NCBI RefSeq assembly: GCF_001583695.1
Contig: NZ_LOBC01000028.1
Span: 248,001-312,000 of the forward strand
DNA from: Bacillus wiedmannii
Lineage (GTDB): Bacteria; Bacillota; Bacilli; Bacillales; Bacillaceae_G
DNA: 64,000 nucleotides
Direction of reading: 5' to 3'
The notes below the pieces were generated by a model. That model did no database searches, was not told the DNA's origin, and saw nothing but the letters and a program-made list of their open reading frames with translations. Every line of letters starts with the position of its first letter. Positions within the stretch are counted from its first letter, which is position 1. This document shows, in pieces, positions 24,701 through 33,836 of this stretch. Position numbers and translations under genes: made by a program.

Positions 24701-27700
24701 TTTAATATGACTTCATTATCTGGAATTTCTGTAATCGTCACTTGGAACGTTACCTCAATATTTCCACCAGCAATTAATAATGGAGTAACTGTAAATCCTA
24801 TTTCTGGATTTAAACCAAGTTGCTGCACTCCACCTATCGTTACACTATTTGCTACAAATGTTGTTCCTTCTGGAATGACATCTTGGAAGAACACATCTGT
24901 AACAGGGATAATCCCTACATTCGTTATTAGCACAGTATACGTTAATACATCCCCAACAGCCCCAGTTGCAACATCAACTGTTTTTGTTGCTGTTACTTCA
25001 CCAGGAGGAGGTAACGGGATTGTAACTACCGTTGTATTACTTGAGTTCGTTGTTGTTACAGGTGGTTGTAAAGGATTTAATAAGAAAGTGGCTGTAACAG
25101 ATGCTGTATTTAATACTGCCCCACGTGTAGACGGTGCAACTACCGTAACTTGGAACGTTACTGTCAATGATGTTCCAGCTGCAATATTAGGAAGCGGGAA
25201 ACCAATATTTGGGTCAAATCCAGGTTGTGGCGCTCCATTTATCGTTACACTATTTACTACAAATATTGTTTCTAAAGCAATTGGATCAATAAAAGAGACA
25301 TTCGTTGCTGTTACTGTGCCGTTATTTCGAATGACAATAGAATACGTGTAAGTTTCTCCAAGTGCTGCTTGTTGTACAGATGAAGATTTTTGTATATTTA
25401 ACCGAGCTGTATTTACTTGCGTCACTACAAAGTTACTATTCGTAACAGTCGTTATAGGAGGACCAGCCGGATTTATAAGAAAACTTGCAGTTACATTCGA
25501 TTGATTTCTTATATTCCCACCACTCGGCACGCTCGTCACTGTAACTTGAAACGTAATTGTAGCAGTTTGCCCAACTGGAATATTAGGTACTGGGAAACCT
25601 GCCATAGGATTCGTGCCTTGTTGAACAACTCCATTTATCGTCACACTATTTGCTACAAACGCAGTACCAGACGGAATTGGATCTTGAAAAATAATATTCG
25701 TTGCAGGAACAGTTCCTGTATTTTGAATAAGAATCGTATACGTTAACGTATCTCCTACTCCTGCTTGTGGTGTATTTACACTCTTCATTACATTAAGTGA
25801 TCCTACATTCACTCGCGTCACAACAATATTACTAATCGTTACGATTGTAATTGGCGGCTGGAGAGGACTTACTTGGAAATCCGCAGTTACATTCGCATTA
25901 TTCGGAAGAACTCTATTTGGTGGTACACTCGTGATTGTCACTTGAAAAGTAACTGTTACCATCCCTCCTACTGGAATATTAGCAAGTGGAAATCCAGTTG
26001 TTGGGTTTAAACCTGGTTGTGGCGCTCCATTTATCGTTACACTATTTGCTACAAACGTTGTTCCAGTAGGAATCGGATCAAGGAATGATACATTTGTTGC
26101 TGCTACTGTTCCACTATTCTGTATACGAACTGTATACGTTAACGTATCTCCTACTCCTGCTTCAGTAGCACTTACACTTTTCATTACATTTAACCCTGAA
26201 GAATTCACGACTGTCATAACAGTATTACTTGGTACTGTTACAGTAATCGGTGGCTCTGTTGGATTTACAAGGAAATCACCAGTTACATTCGCATTATTTA
26301 CGACATTATTTCCTTGGGGAATTTCATCAATTAATACTTCAAACGTAACAATTACACTCGCGCCAGTAGGCAAATTATTTAATTGGAATCCAAGTTCTGG
26401 ATCTGCCCCTTCTAGTAAAACACCATTAACAACTACACTATTTTCAATAAATAATGTCCCTTGTGGAATTGAATCTTGGAAAAATACATTTGTAGCTGGT
26501 ACACTACCTGCATTTATGATTTCGATTGTATATACTAAAACATCCCCTACAGTTGCAACATCCGTATTCACTGCTTTCACAACTTCAAAGTTCCCTGATT
26601 GTACAGTTGTATTCACAATATTACTCGGAACATTGATTGTTACTGGCGGTTCGCTCGGATTCACTTGAAAACTTGCTGTTACATTTGCTTGATTTAAAAT
26701 ATCTTCATTTTCTGGATCCTGTACAATTAATACGTCAAATGTCACTACAACTGTTTGAGCCGCAGGAATATTTGGAAGAGTAAATCCTGTATTCGGATTC
26801 AGTCCACTTTGCGGTACTCCATTAATTGTTACAGAATTTGCAACGAAAGAAACAGCGGAAGAAATAGTGTCTTGGAAAAATACATTTGTTAACGGAACGT
26901 TTCCTGTATTTTGAACGGCAATCGTGTACGTTAAAGTGTCACCGACTGCTGCTTGCGTTGTATTCACTTCTTTTATTACATTTAAACCACCTGTATTCAC
27001 TTGTGTCACAACTGTATTCGTTTGCCTATTAATCGTTACTGGTGGTTGATTCGGTTTAACGACGAAATTAGCAGATACATTTCCGCGATTCGCAATCGTA
27101 CCTCCTGATGGCGTAGATGTCACCCGGACTTGAAATGTAACCGTCCTACTTCCACCTGGAGAAATATTTGCTACTGTAAACCCAGTCGCTGGATTTGCTC
27201 CAGGCTGTGAAGCCCCATCCACAGTCACACTATTTGCGATAAAAGTCGTTCCAATTGGGATTGGATCTTGAAAAATAACGTTCGTTGCAAGTACATTTCC
27301 TGTATTTTCAATTGTTACAGTGTACGTAAGAATGTCATTTACTGTCGCAAAAGCTCTATCTACTGTTTTTCTTGTTCTTATGTCAGCTATATTAATAGTA
27401 GTAAATACAGTATTACTTGTCGCTTGCCCGGAAACTGGTTGTTGACCAGGTACTGGAGTAAAGGTAAATGTTGCACTCGCACGGTTCGGAATTGGATTGA
27501 CAAGAGGATTAGATGTTACTCGAACTTGAAAGCGCACTACCGTCGTTTGCGAAGCATTAATACTTCCTAGATTAATACTACTTGCTGGATTTGCTCCTGG
27601 ACGTGCTACTCCATTTACCGTAACGCTGTTTGCTACAAATGTTGTTCCTGCAGGAATACTATCAACAAAAATAACATTATTTGCGGTAACGTTTCCATTA

Positions 27701-29199
27701 TTCGTCACATTAACCGTGTACGTTAATACATCATTAAGCGTTGCCGTCTGTAAATCTACAGATTTTTGCATACTTATAGTTGCTTGATTCACTGTCGTTT
27801 GTACTGTATTGGAAGAAGAGGTACTTGTAATAGGTGGACTACCGACGAAAGGACGGAATTGATATGACACCATTGCACGATTTGAAATAGGATTTGGATT
27901 CGGGAATGATGTTATTCGAACTTGAAATGTAACAATTCTTTGCGTGTTATTTGGGATTGTACCTAAATTAATTCCATTAGCAGGGTTTGCATTCGGCTGC
28001 GTTACTCCCCCTACCGTTACACTACCTGCAACAAACGTCGTTCCGCTCGGAATACTATCACGTAATACAACGTTTTCTGCGCTTCCTGTTCCTGTATTCG
28101 GGACCGTAATCGTATAGGTGAGAGTATCCCCTACCCCTGCGACTGTTCTATTGACCGATTTAACAGGATTAATAATTGGCCCCGTTGCATCAATTTGAAC
28201 ACCAAAACCAGCTGCAGCGTATCCATCTCCATTTGTAACGAAGCGAACCGTTGCTGACGTTTGATTGTTTATTAAAGATGAAGAGGCATCTACATTCGTA
28301 ATATCCCACCCTTGTCTTCGGACAGCCAAAGCTACCCCTAACGGCTGATTCAAATCTCCAAATGTACCGCTCGTATCTAAATTTCCACTGTCATTACAAA
28401 TTTGTGACTGAAAGAAATTATTCGCGGGATTTCTTGGTCCGAATAATGCAACTGTAGTATTCGCATTCGGCCCAAAGCGAAGCTGATCTCCAGAAATGTT
28501 AGAATCACCTTCTTGGGCAGTTACAAGTACCCTTCCTGTTACAGCTCCTGTTGCCGGAGTAGCAAATCCAGAAATAGTAGCATCAACTGGTGGTGATGAA
28601 GCATCGATAATTTCTTGACCTGCATATACTGACAAATTTCGAAGCGGTAAACTTGCATTTTGATACACAACCTCAAGCGTCCAGCCAGCTGAACGACTAA
28701 TTGTTGGATCAGCTGAAGTTCTTGTAGCCGGTACGGCCCCTGTCGTATAAGTTCCTGCCCCACCTGCACTTACAAGATTCGTTACATTAGCAGAGCGAGC
28801 ATAATAAAACTGGTTTCCTACTGAACCTTGCTGCGCGGTAGCAGGGTCTGGCGTAACTGAAAACGTTCCTGCTGGTGTTGTAAATGTAATATTATCATTT
28901 AAAAATGGTAAAACATCTTCCGTATCAGTCCGAAAAGTACCAGCCCAAACCAACTCTGCATACAAAATACTACTCCCTGCCGGAAGGTTTAAAATTGCAC
29001 TTGAAGAATTCAATTGCCAGTCATCTGTTGTCCCTGCTGGGAATCCTGGTACTTGCAGCGCTGTATTTACTGTCGTAAATACAGCAAGTGTACCAAAAAT
29101 ATTACCTGGCGCAGGCGATGTAGGACTAAGTCCCAACGTATTCCCAGTGAACGTGACGGCACCAGTTACTGTTGTCGTAAAGCGATTCATAAAAGGCAC
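21727..29199 (-). CDS. Giant DUF11-repeat surface-type protein (2,490 aa)
   Basis: The N-terminal ~330 residues form a beta-rich region rich in Thr, Asn and Ala that was not assigned to a family. After it come sixteen repeats of about 130 residues, each starting with K-x-V-(D/N)-x5-A-x-V-G-D-x-L-T-Y-T and containing NTGTVPATNV, DPIPSGTTF and SVTINGVPQPG motifs; these are DUF11 modules, Ig-like units found in large extracellular proteins. The last ~30 residues contain five Cys and end in HLHEHKK. There is no signal peptide, LPXTG motif or transmembrane anchor, odd for a surface protein; spore-associated assembly from the mother cell is one possibility. GTG 29199 has only a weak GAGATGA box. 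Its terminator is split by the island. Confidence 0.85.
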   Translation of the reverse strand: MPFMNRFTTTVTGAVTFTGNTLGLSPTSPAPGNIFGTLAVFTTVNTALQVPGFPAGTTDDWQLNSSSAILNLPAGSSILYAELVWAGTFRTDTEDVLPFLNDNITFTTPAGTFSVTPDPATAQQGSVGNQFYYARSANVTNLVSAGGAGTYTTGAVPATRTSADPTISRSAGWTLEVVYQNASLPLRNLSVYAGQEIIDASSPPVDATISGFATPATGAVTGRVLVTAQEGDSNISGDQLRFGPNANTTVALFGPRNPANNFFQSQICNDSGNLDTSGTFGDLNQPLGVALAVRRQGWDITNVDASSSLINNQTSATVRFVTNGDGYAAAGFGVQIDATGPIINPVKSVNRTVAGVGDTLTYTITVPNTGTGSAENVVLRDSIPSGTTFVAGSVTVGGVTQPNANPANGINLGTIPNNTQRIVTFQVRITSFPNPNPISNRAMVSYQFRPFVGSPPITSTSSSNTVQTTVNQATISMQKSVDLQTATLNDVLTYTVNVTNNGNVTANNVIFVDSIPAGTTFVANSVTVNGVARPGANPASSINLGSINASQTTVVRFQVRVTSNPLVNPIPNRASATFTFTPVPGQQPVSGQATSNTVFTTINIADIRTRKTVDRAFATVNDILTYTVTIENTGNVLATNVIFQDPIPIGTTFIANSVTVDGASQPGANPATGFTVANISPGGSRTVTFQVRVTSTPSGGTIANRGNVSANFVVKPNQPPVTINRQTNTVVTQVNTGGLNVIKEVNTTQAAVGDTLTYTIAVQNTGNVPLTNVFFQDTISSAVSFVANSVTINGVPQSGLNPNTGFTLPNIPAAQTVVVTFDVLIVQDPENEDILNQANVTASFQVNPSEPPVTINVPSNIVNTTVQSGNFEVVKAVNTDVATVGDVLVYTIEIINAGSVPATNVFFQDSIPQGTLFIENSVVVNGVLLEGADPELGFQLNNLPTGASVIVTFEVLIDEIPQGNNVVNNANVTGDFLVNPTEPPITVTVPSNTVMTVVNSSGLNVMKSVSATEAGVGDTLTYTVRIQNSGTVAATNVSFLDPIPTGTTFVANSVTINGAPQPGLNPTTGFPLANIPVGGMVTVTFQVTITSVPPNRVLPNNANVTADFQVSPLQPPITIVTISNIVVTRVNVGSLNVMKSVNTPQAGVGDTLTYTILIQNTGTVPATNIIFQDPIPSGTAFVANSVTINGVVQQGTNPMAGFPVPNIPVGQTATITFQVTVTSVPSGGNIRNQSNVTASFLINPAGPPITTVTNSNFVVTQVNTARLNIQKSSSVQQAALGETYTYSIVIRNNGTVTATNVSFIDPIALETIFVVNSVTINGAPQPGFDPNIGFPLPNIAAGTSLTVTFQVTVVAPSTRGAVLNTASVTATFLLNPLQPPVTTTNSSNTTVVTIPLPPPGEVTATKTVDVATGAVGDVLTYTVLITNVGIIPVTDVFFQDVIPEGTTFVANSVTIGGVQQLGLNPEIGFTVTPLLIAGGNIEVTFQVTITEIPDNEVILNDADVTFTSQPNPQEPPITETILTNLVVTTINIASIFPLKLVDKEVATVGEILTYDVLIFNFGTVAATNVEFIDTTSTGVAFVPGSVSINGVPAPGLDPFIGFTVPDIPVDDFVLVTYQEVVTSIPEGGTIVNFVDVTATFAVSGTEPPITETTTSNTTLTEINEPGLNVLKSVSQPIVAVGDIITYTTVVQNTGTVVATNVQYSDVLPSSITFVPDSVTIDSVLQPGFNPNNGFPLPDITPGESVEVTFQVTVVSVPSNGTIANTANITGSFILVPGEPPVVVNQPSNTTLTTVNRGRFNVIKQVNRAATLGGDVLTYTVQITNTGTVTANDVQFIDTISAGASFVPSSVTINGAPQPNLNPITGFGVGDIPVGETVIVTFQATVTNIPSSGTITNVANITGNFTLVPGEPPVVVTEPSNTTITRVNRGRFNVIKTVNKEATRLGDTLTYSVQVTNTGTVTATNVQFIDVPSPSLEFVPGSVQINGIPQVGLDPFVGFSLPDLAVGDSLLITFEVNVIAVPPSSSIMNTARVTGDFELIPGEPPFTITNSSNTTVTPVNRGSLDMLKEVDHPIVGVGETVTYTVRILNTGTADAMNVQFIDVLSQEAEFVPNSVTINGVPQPGLNPQAGFTIPDIPVGETALVTYEATITSFPDGGTVVNVAGALAEYILVPGEPPVTVMDTSNTVIVTVNTAILFVAKGADFEVAMVGDVVTYGIAVINDSTVPVTNIVLTDIIDPNTLFINGTVTVNDVPLPFANPNTGIPLGDFQPNDAAIINFQVVITGGQINNLVTNTATASGLAIVNPNEPPVVVEGDSDTVVIPFIPQNVSTTVVKTADHQTATIGDVITFTTVITNTGDTVIQNIRFQDMLDSSVQFVLGSVTVDNTPVPNVNPISGFLIGSLNPGEARTVSFQVVVQSAPSGSGNYINQASIRFEHQVGTVLPPVTQIIESNIVVIPFVPTIEQICETNFNCLDRIPFQCSPCNHLHEHKK
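21835..28175 (-). repeat. Sixteen ~400-bp tandem coding repeats (DUF11 modules)
   Basis: Successive ~390-410-bp units each encode one DUF11 module. Neighbouring units share short identical stretches (for example those coding for FVANSVTINGVPQPG) but differ elsewhere, so the array is old rather than freshly amplified. Units are protein repeats, not a DNA satellite or CRISPR. Confidence 0.85.
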
Positions 29200-29315
29200 A
29201 CAATCATCTCATTTCAATTATAGTAAAAAGTGCTCTATACTATAAAATGTAGACAAACTATACAATGTACGTTGTCCAACAAAATTCCGCACATACGAAA
29301 GGAGTTTATAAAACT

Positions 29316-30065
29316 ATGCGCTACGTTATCGTAACAGGAACTTCACAAGGTTTAGGTGAGGCAATCGCCGCGCAATTATTAGAGGAAAACACAACCATCA
29401 TCTCTATTTCTAGAAGAGAAAATAAAGAGCTTACTAAACTTGCAGAGCAATATAACAGCAATTGCATTTTCCATTCCTTAGATCTTCAAGATGTACATCA
29501 TTTAGAAATTAACTTTAACGAAATCATTTCATCCATTAAAGAAGACAATGTATCTTCTATTCATTTAATTAATAATGCGGGTACAGTTGCACCTATGAAG
29601 CCGATTGAAAAAGCAGAAAGCGAACAATTCATTACGAACGTTCACATTAATTTACTTGCCCCTATGATTCTTACATCTACATTCATGAAACATACGAAAG
29701 GCTGGAAAGTAGATAAACGTGTTATTAACATTTCATCTGGTGCAGGAAAAAATCCTTACTTTGGATGGGGCGCTTATTGTACAACGAAAGCTGGTGTAAA
29801 TATGTTTACACAATGCGTAGCGACTGAAGAAGAGGAAAAAGAATATCCAGTAAAAATCGTCGCTTTTGCACCTGGTGTTGTGGATACAAATATGCAAGCA
29901 CAAATTCGTGAAACAAATAAAGAAGACTTCACTAATTTAGAACGATTCATCACACTAAAAGAAGAAGGAAAGCTATTATCACCTGAATATGTGGCAAAAG
30001 CTATTCGTAGCTTACTAGAAACTGAGAACTTCCCGCAAGGCGAGTTTATTAGAATTGATGAATAA
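29316..30065 (+). CDS. yueD: Short-chain dehydrogenase, (S)-benzoin-forming benzil reductase type (YueD-like)
   Basis: A 249-residue classical-type SDR. It has the cofactor motif TGTSQGLG (residues 8-15), NNAG (about 88-91), and the catalytic Ser...Tyr-x-x-x-Lys as ISSGAG plus AYCTTKAG. Overall sequence matches the Bacillus YueD/sepiapterin-reductase-like group; the B. cereus member reduces benzil to (S)-benzoin with NADPH, though the natural substrate is unknown. ATG 29316 has AAGGAG twelve bases upstream. The frame back to 29265 lacks a signal. Single gene with a strong terminator. Confidence 0.75.
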   Translation: MRYVIVTGTSQGLGEAIAAQLLEENTTIISISRRENKELTKLAEQYNSNCIFHSLDLQDVHHLEINFNEIISSIKEDNVSSIHLINNAGTVAPMKPIEKAESEQFITNVHINLLAPMILTSTFMKHTKGWKVDKRVINISSGAGKNPYFGWGAYCTTKAGVNMFTQCVATEEEEKEYPVKIVAFAPGVVDTNMQAQIRETNKEDFTNLERFITLKEEGKLLSPEYVAKAIRSLLETENFPQGEFIRIDE

Positions 30066-30066
30066 T

Positions 30067-30098
30067 AAAAAGGCGTGCTAAAATAGCACGCCTTTTTA
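30067..30098. terminator. Bidirectional terminator
   Basis: AAAAAGGCGTGCTA and TAGCACGCCTTTTT pair around AAA between two convergent genes. Confidence 0.9.
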
Positions 30099-30100
30099 TT

Positions 30101-30940
30101 CTACTTCTCTAAAAATATGAGCACAGACTCCGCAATTTGTTCATAACCAATTTCTTGATAAATTTTATTAGACGTAGGGTTCGCTAGATCAGTATATAAC
30201 GTAGTCGTCTTATATCCTTCATCTAACATACGTTGACTAAGTGCAGCGACACAACTAGATGCGTACCCTTTTTTCCGCGCTTCTTTCGGTGTATATACGA
30301 AATTAACTGTTATATTGTTTGTAGTCGGTCTCGTTTTTGCAGCTACAGAAACAAGCTTCCCATCTACATCTAAACCAAATAGCCGACGGTTCGTAATTAA
30401 TGTATGAGCGGTTTGTTTCGCTTCTTCTTTCGTAGTAGGAAGCCTTACATCTTCGCAAAATTGATAAATCCACTGTTCTATTAATGGTAGCTCATCACTA
30501 CCTATTTCTCGAAAAGCCCCATCCTCGGTCCACTTCTTCTTAACTTGTTGTAATGCATACACACCCTGTTCCATTACAACATTCGTTTTCTTATTTTCTA
30601 ACACGGCAATCTCTTCCGCTAATCTCTGTACAGTTTCCTTATTACCGATCAATCCAGGAATGTCTGGATATACTTTCGATAACTCTTTTGCAAGTTTCAC
30701 TATATCTACTTCCGGAATTTCAGAAGTTGCAACAATCATTTGTATCTTCTCTTCTGTTTGAAGAAATACAATTGCAATTTCTTCTCCTCGTTTCGCTACG
30801 CCCATAAACGTCGGTTCTTGAGCTACTTGTAATATACCTAACATTAAATTATTTTCCTGCTCATTCTTTTCTAAAAATGGTGTAACATCTTCTTTAAAAT
30901 GAAGAATCTCTTTATATACGTGTAATTGAATCATCGACAA
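30101..30940 (-). CDS. GNAT family N-acetyltransferase
   Basis: A 279-residue protein. The C-terminal half (residues 140-279) is a GNAT fold: VNFVYTPKEARKKGYASSCV carries the acetyl-CoA loop (the R/K-x-x-G-x-A/G type), and LANPTSNKIYQEIGYEQI is the usual last helix. The N-terminal half looks like a decayed or second GNAT-like domain, common in Bacillus. The acceptor is unknown. TTG 30940 has GGAGAG six bases away, but ATG 30934, two codons later, is an equally reasonable start. Confidence 0.8.
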   Translation of the reverse strand: MSMIQLHVYKEILHFKEDVTPFLEKNEQENNLMLGILQVAQEPTFMGVAKRGEEIAIVFLQTEEKIQMIVATSEIPEVDIVKLAKELSKVYPDIPGLIGNKETVQRLAEEIAVLENKKTNVVMEQGVYALQQVKKKWTEDGAFREIGSDELPLIEQWIYQFCEDVRLPTTKEEAKQTAHTLITNRRLFGLDVDGKLVSVAAKTRPTTNNITVNFVYTPKEARKKGYASSCVAALSQRMLDEGYKTTTLYTDLANPTSNKIYQEIGYEQIAESVLIFLEK

Positions 30941-31000
30941 TCTCTTCTCTCCATCTATATTTTAATTAAGTATTGGCGATTAATTCATTAAATCCTTCTT

Positions 31001-32509
31001 TTACGATTCAATATAATTCGAAGTTAACATATTCAAATCAGTTTCAGCTTGTAAAATTCTCTGTTTTTCTTTTTCAAATACCTCTTCTTCTTTTTGAAAT
31101 GACTCTTTTCGATTTTTAATCATACGCTCCATTTCTTTTTTACTCGGTCCACCGTATACATTCCTTTTTTGAATAAAAGCTTCTGGCGATACAATTTCTT
31201 CCCACTCTTTTTCTAACAAATGTACTTTAAATTTTTCTTGTAAGTATATATTTACATCTTTGAAATGTAATTCATGTAGCTCCTTTTTCTGCTCCAATGA
31301 CATATTCGCAATAACACTCGCTGCATGATGCGCATGCCGAAATGGAATGCTATAGTTTTTTGTTAAAACATCTGCGAAATCAGTTATCGTAATTGCATGT
31401 TTATAAGAACGACTTTTTAACGTTTCTTCTTCTACTTTCATTGTTCGAATAACTGCATTCATAATACAAAAAACACGAATGGTCTTTTCAATTCCTTTAT
31501 ATAAATACGGCTGCAAATCATCTTCCGTATCGACAATATCACCAAATGGTGTATTATGAATCATTTGAAATACTGTAAATGCTTCTCCTAAAGCACTACT
31601 CGTAATCGCACGGGCGTGTTCAATGGAAACTGGATTTCGCTTTTGCGGCATAATACTACTTATTTGTACATATGGCTTTGCAACAGTAATACCATCATAT
31701 TCTTTCGTCGCTAATAGTAAAAAGTCATGAATCCATCTACTCGTATTCGTCATAATTACCATAAGTAACGAGCTAACTTCTAATAAATAATCCGCTCCAG
31801 CAACAGCATCATATGAGTTCTCAATTACATTTGTAAACCCAAGTAAATCGGCAACTCGCTCTCGTTTAATTGGGAAACTTGTTGTAGAAAGAGCGGCGGC
31901 TCCCATTGGAGACTGATTTAAAAGTTTGTACGTTCGTTTCATTCGTTCTAAATCTCTCTGCATCGTATCATAAATCGCTAACGTATAATGACCAAATGTT
32001 GTGGGCTGCGCTGGTTGTGTATGTGTATAAGCTGGCATAATCGTTTCCTTATGATCAGCAGCAAGTTGTAGTATACTTTCTTGCAATAACAAATGATGCT
32101 CCATTAATCGTAGTACATATCGCCTTAAACTCATACGATACATCGTTACCCCCATATCATTTCTACTTCTACCAATATGCATATTACTTACAAAATCGCA
32201 TTTCGCTTCTTGAGAAATTAAATGTTCAACTAGAAAAAAGAGATCTTCATGCTGCTTTGTATATAGCAATTGATCTTTTGGAATTCCCTCTACCTTTTTA
32301 AGAGCGTTTAATATAACTTTAGCTTCTTCCTTTTTCATTAGACTTTCTTCTGTTAGCATCACAATATGCGCTTTATGCACTTGAAACATATCTTTCAATA
32401 AGTAATTTCGCTGAAAATGAAATACATGTTGTAATACGCAATCCACATATGTTTTTCCAGGGAAATCAGCGCCTTCACTCTTTATAAAATCTTCTTTACT
32501 TTGTTTCAT
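31001..32509 (-). CDS. Argininosuccinate lyase-like protein
   Basis: A 502-residue member of the aspartase/fumarase/argininosuccinate lyase superfamily. It has the signature SSIMPQKRNPVSIEHA (flexible loop with the catalytic Ser), YTHTQPAQPTTFGH (catalytic His) and GRSRND. These match ArgH, which splits argininosuccinate to arginine and fumarate. However, the gene is not near argG or other arginine genes, and the protein has a long charged C-terminal extension, so a different carboxylate or amide substrate is possible. ATG 32509, eight bases after GAGGGG, was preferred over an upstream GTG. Confidence 0.75.
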   Translation of the reverse strand: MKQSKEDFIKSEGADFPGKTYVDCVLQHVFHFQRNYLLKDMFQVHKAHIVMLTEESLMKKEEAKVILNALKKVEGIPKDQLLYTKQHEDLFFLVEHLISQEAKCDFVSNMHIGRSRNDMGVTMYRMSLRRYVLRLMEHHLLLQESILQLAADHKETIMPAYTHTQPAQPTTFGHYTLAIYDTMQRDLERMKRTYKLLNQSPMGAAALSTTSFPIKRERVADLLGFTNVIENSYDAVAGADYLLEVSSLLMVIMTNTSRWIHDFLLLATKEYDGITVAKPYVQISSIMPQKRNPVSIEHARAITSSALGEAFTVFQMIHNTPFGDIVDTEDDLQPYLYKGIEKTIRVFCIMNAVIRTMKVEEETLKSRSYKHAITITDFADVLTKNYSIPFRHAHHAASVIANMSLEQKKELHELHFKDVNIYLQEKFKVHLLEKEWEEIVSPEAFIQKRNVYGGPSKKEMERMIKNRKESFQKEEEVFEKEKQRILQAETDLNMLTSNYIES

Positions 32510-32586
32510 CACCTTTTCCCCTCTCACCTAAGTATTACTACCCATCATACCCAGAGATAGGAAAAAAGTGCTTGTACATAAAAATA

Positions 32587-32611
32587 AACTCGGTGCTCTC
32601 TGCACCGAGTT
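32587..32611 (-). terminator. Terminator overlapping a stop codon
   Basis: AACTCGGTGC and GCACCGAGTT pair perfectly around TCTCT. On the minus strand a T-rich tail (TTATTTTT) follows, and the first arm includes two bases of the serine hydrolase stop codon. Confidence 0.8.
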
Positions 32612-33719
32612 ACTTAATAAAAGTCGCATCATACTTATCACTTTGCAACACTTGAAAATGTAAGTTTGCTAAATGTTTCCGTATTTCTGCACTGTCGTCT
32701 TCATTTAAATCATTTGCTAAGAACACTATTTCTGTACAGTTCCCGCGTTTATCCATCGCATAAACTGCTTTTGTAACAGTCCATGGCGTATAGCCATTTT
32801 TTTGCCCTGCATGTCTAAATGTTTTACGATATTTCTTAGCACTCATATCTGTTTCAACGATATTCGCCCACACTTTTTCTTCGGCTTCTGTCAGTCCACC
32901 TTTATGATTTGCCTTTTGAAGCAGTACCATATAATCGTTTGCAGAAGCTGCTGGTAATCGATCTGACCAAATTTTATCGTAACGTTCCTCTAAATAAAGA
33001 GGTATTTCCTTCTGTAATAATGGCCCCTTCTTTTTTAAGCGTTCATGAATAATCATCGCATATTCACGATATTGCTCTTGAGACATTTCTTTTAACTTTT
33101 TCTCTATTTTATATTTCGGAACATGTAGTTCTTTATGCAAATATCCAGGGATGTATAAAGATGAAACAATCGGAAATAGCGGCTGATGTGCTGGAAGCGA
33201 TAAACTTTGTAAATTACGATTAATATTATCTAATCCTAACACTTCCATCAAATATTCAGCATTCGCATTCGAACTAAACTTAACCATTCCTTTTGCCACT
33301 TCTTCTAAAGAAACTGCCCCTTCTGTTATCTTGTCTGTCTTTTGCAAATACCTTTGCCATCTATCTTGTGCACCGCCATCTGTATTCGGCACATAATAAC
33401 GATTTATATCATTAATGGAAACGAAACTAGACGGATCAATTTTCCCTTCCGTAACTTGTTTCGTATATTCAAGCGCCACAATTAACTTCATCGTACTAGC
33501 AACTGGCAATACAACATTTGGATTTACAGAATAAACAACTTTATCATTTCTCTTCACGAGAAGCGCACTATTTTTTTCATCTTTATGTTCTTCAATAAAG
33601 GATGCGATATACTGTGCATCATCATTATTTGAACTCCACACTTTTTTCACTAAAAAATTACCCGATATTAGCAAAACGAAAATACCCACAATCACTGCGC
33701 ATACTATAGTTTTTTTCAA
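32610..33719 (-). CDS. Membrane-anchored serine hydrolase, class A beta-lactamase-like fold
   Basis: A 369-residue protein with a Lys-rich start and one N-terminal hydrophobic segment (residues 5-25), so exported and probably tethered. It shows the penicillin-interacting Ser-x-x-Lys in LPVASTMKLIVALEY and an S-x-N-like FSSNANAEYL. HAGQKNGYTPWT may stand for the third KTG-like box, but it is altered. The family includes class A beta-lactamases and D,D-peptidase-like hydrolases; the changed third box and an insert of about 80 residues argue against a standard beta-lactamase. Single gene with its own terminator. Confidence 0.7.
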   Translation of the reverse strand: MKKTIVCAVIVGIFVLLISGNFLVKKVWSSNNDDAQYIASFIEEHKDEKNSALLVKRNDKVVYSVNPNVVLPVASTMKLIVALEYTKQVTEGKIDPSSFVSINDINRYYVPNTDGGAQDRWQRYLQKTDKITEGAVSLEEVAKGMVKFSSNANAEYLMEVLGLDNINRNLQSLSLPAHQPLFPIVSSLYIPGYLHKELHVPKYKIEKKLKEMSQEQYREYAMIIHERLKKKGPLLQKEIPLYLEERYDKIWSDRLPAASANDYMVLLQKANHKGGLTEAEEKVWANIVETDMSAKKYRKTFRHAGQKNGYTPWTVTKAVYAMDKRGNCTEIVFLANDLNEDDSAEIRKHLANLHFQVLQSDKYDATFIK

Positions 33720-33770
33720 GTAAAATTCCTCTCCTATTGTATAACTCTTCTCTATCTATCTCTTTCAAAC

Positions 33771-33814
33771 AAAATAATGGAGATGATTATTTTAGTAATC
33801 ATCTCCATTATTTT
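33771..33814 (-). terminator. Terminator of the nucleoside hydrolase gene
   Basis: Long stem AAAATAATGGAGATGATTA with TAATCATCTCCATTATTTT, loop of about six bases. Confidence 0.8.
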
Positions 33815-33836
33815 AACTTGTATTCTCCTATTATGT

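Noticed and set aside
22562-27570. Many plus-strand frames opposite the DUF11 gene
   Set aside because: They are antisense shadows of a Thr/Val/Asn-rich repeat gene; none has a start signal.
21835-28175. Regular repeats of about 400 bp that might suggest a satellite or CRISPR-like array
   Set aside because: They are codon-phased DUF11 protein modules with diverged third positions; there are no short repeats with unique spacers.
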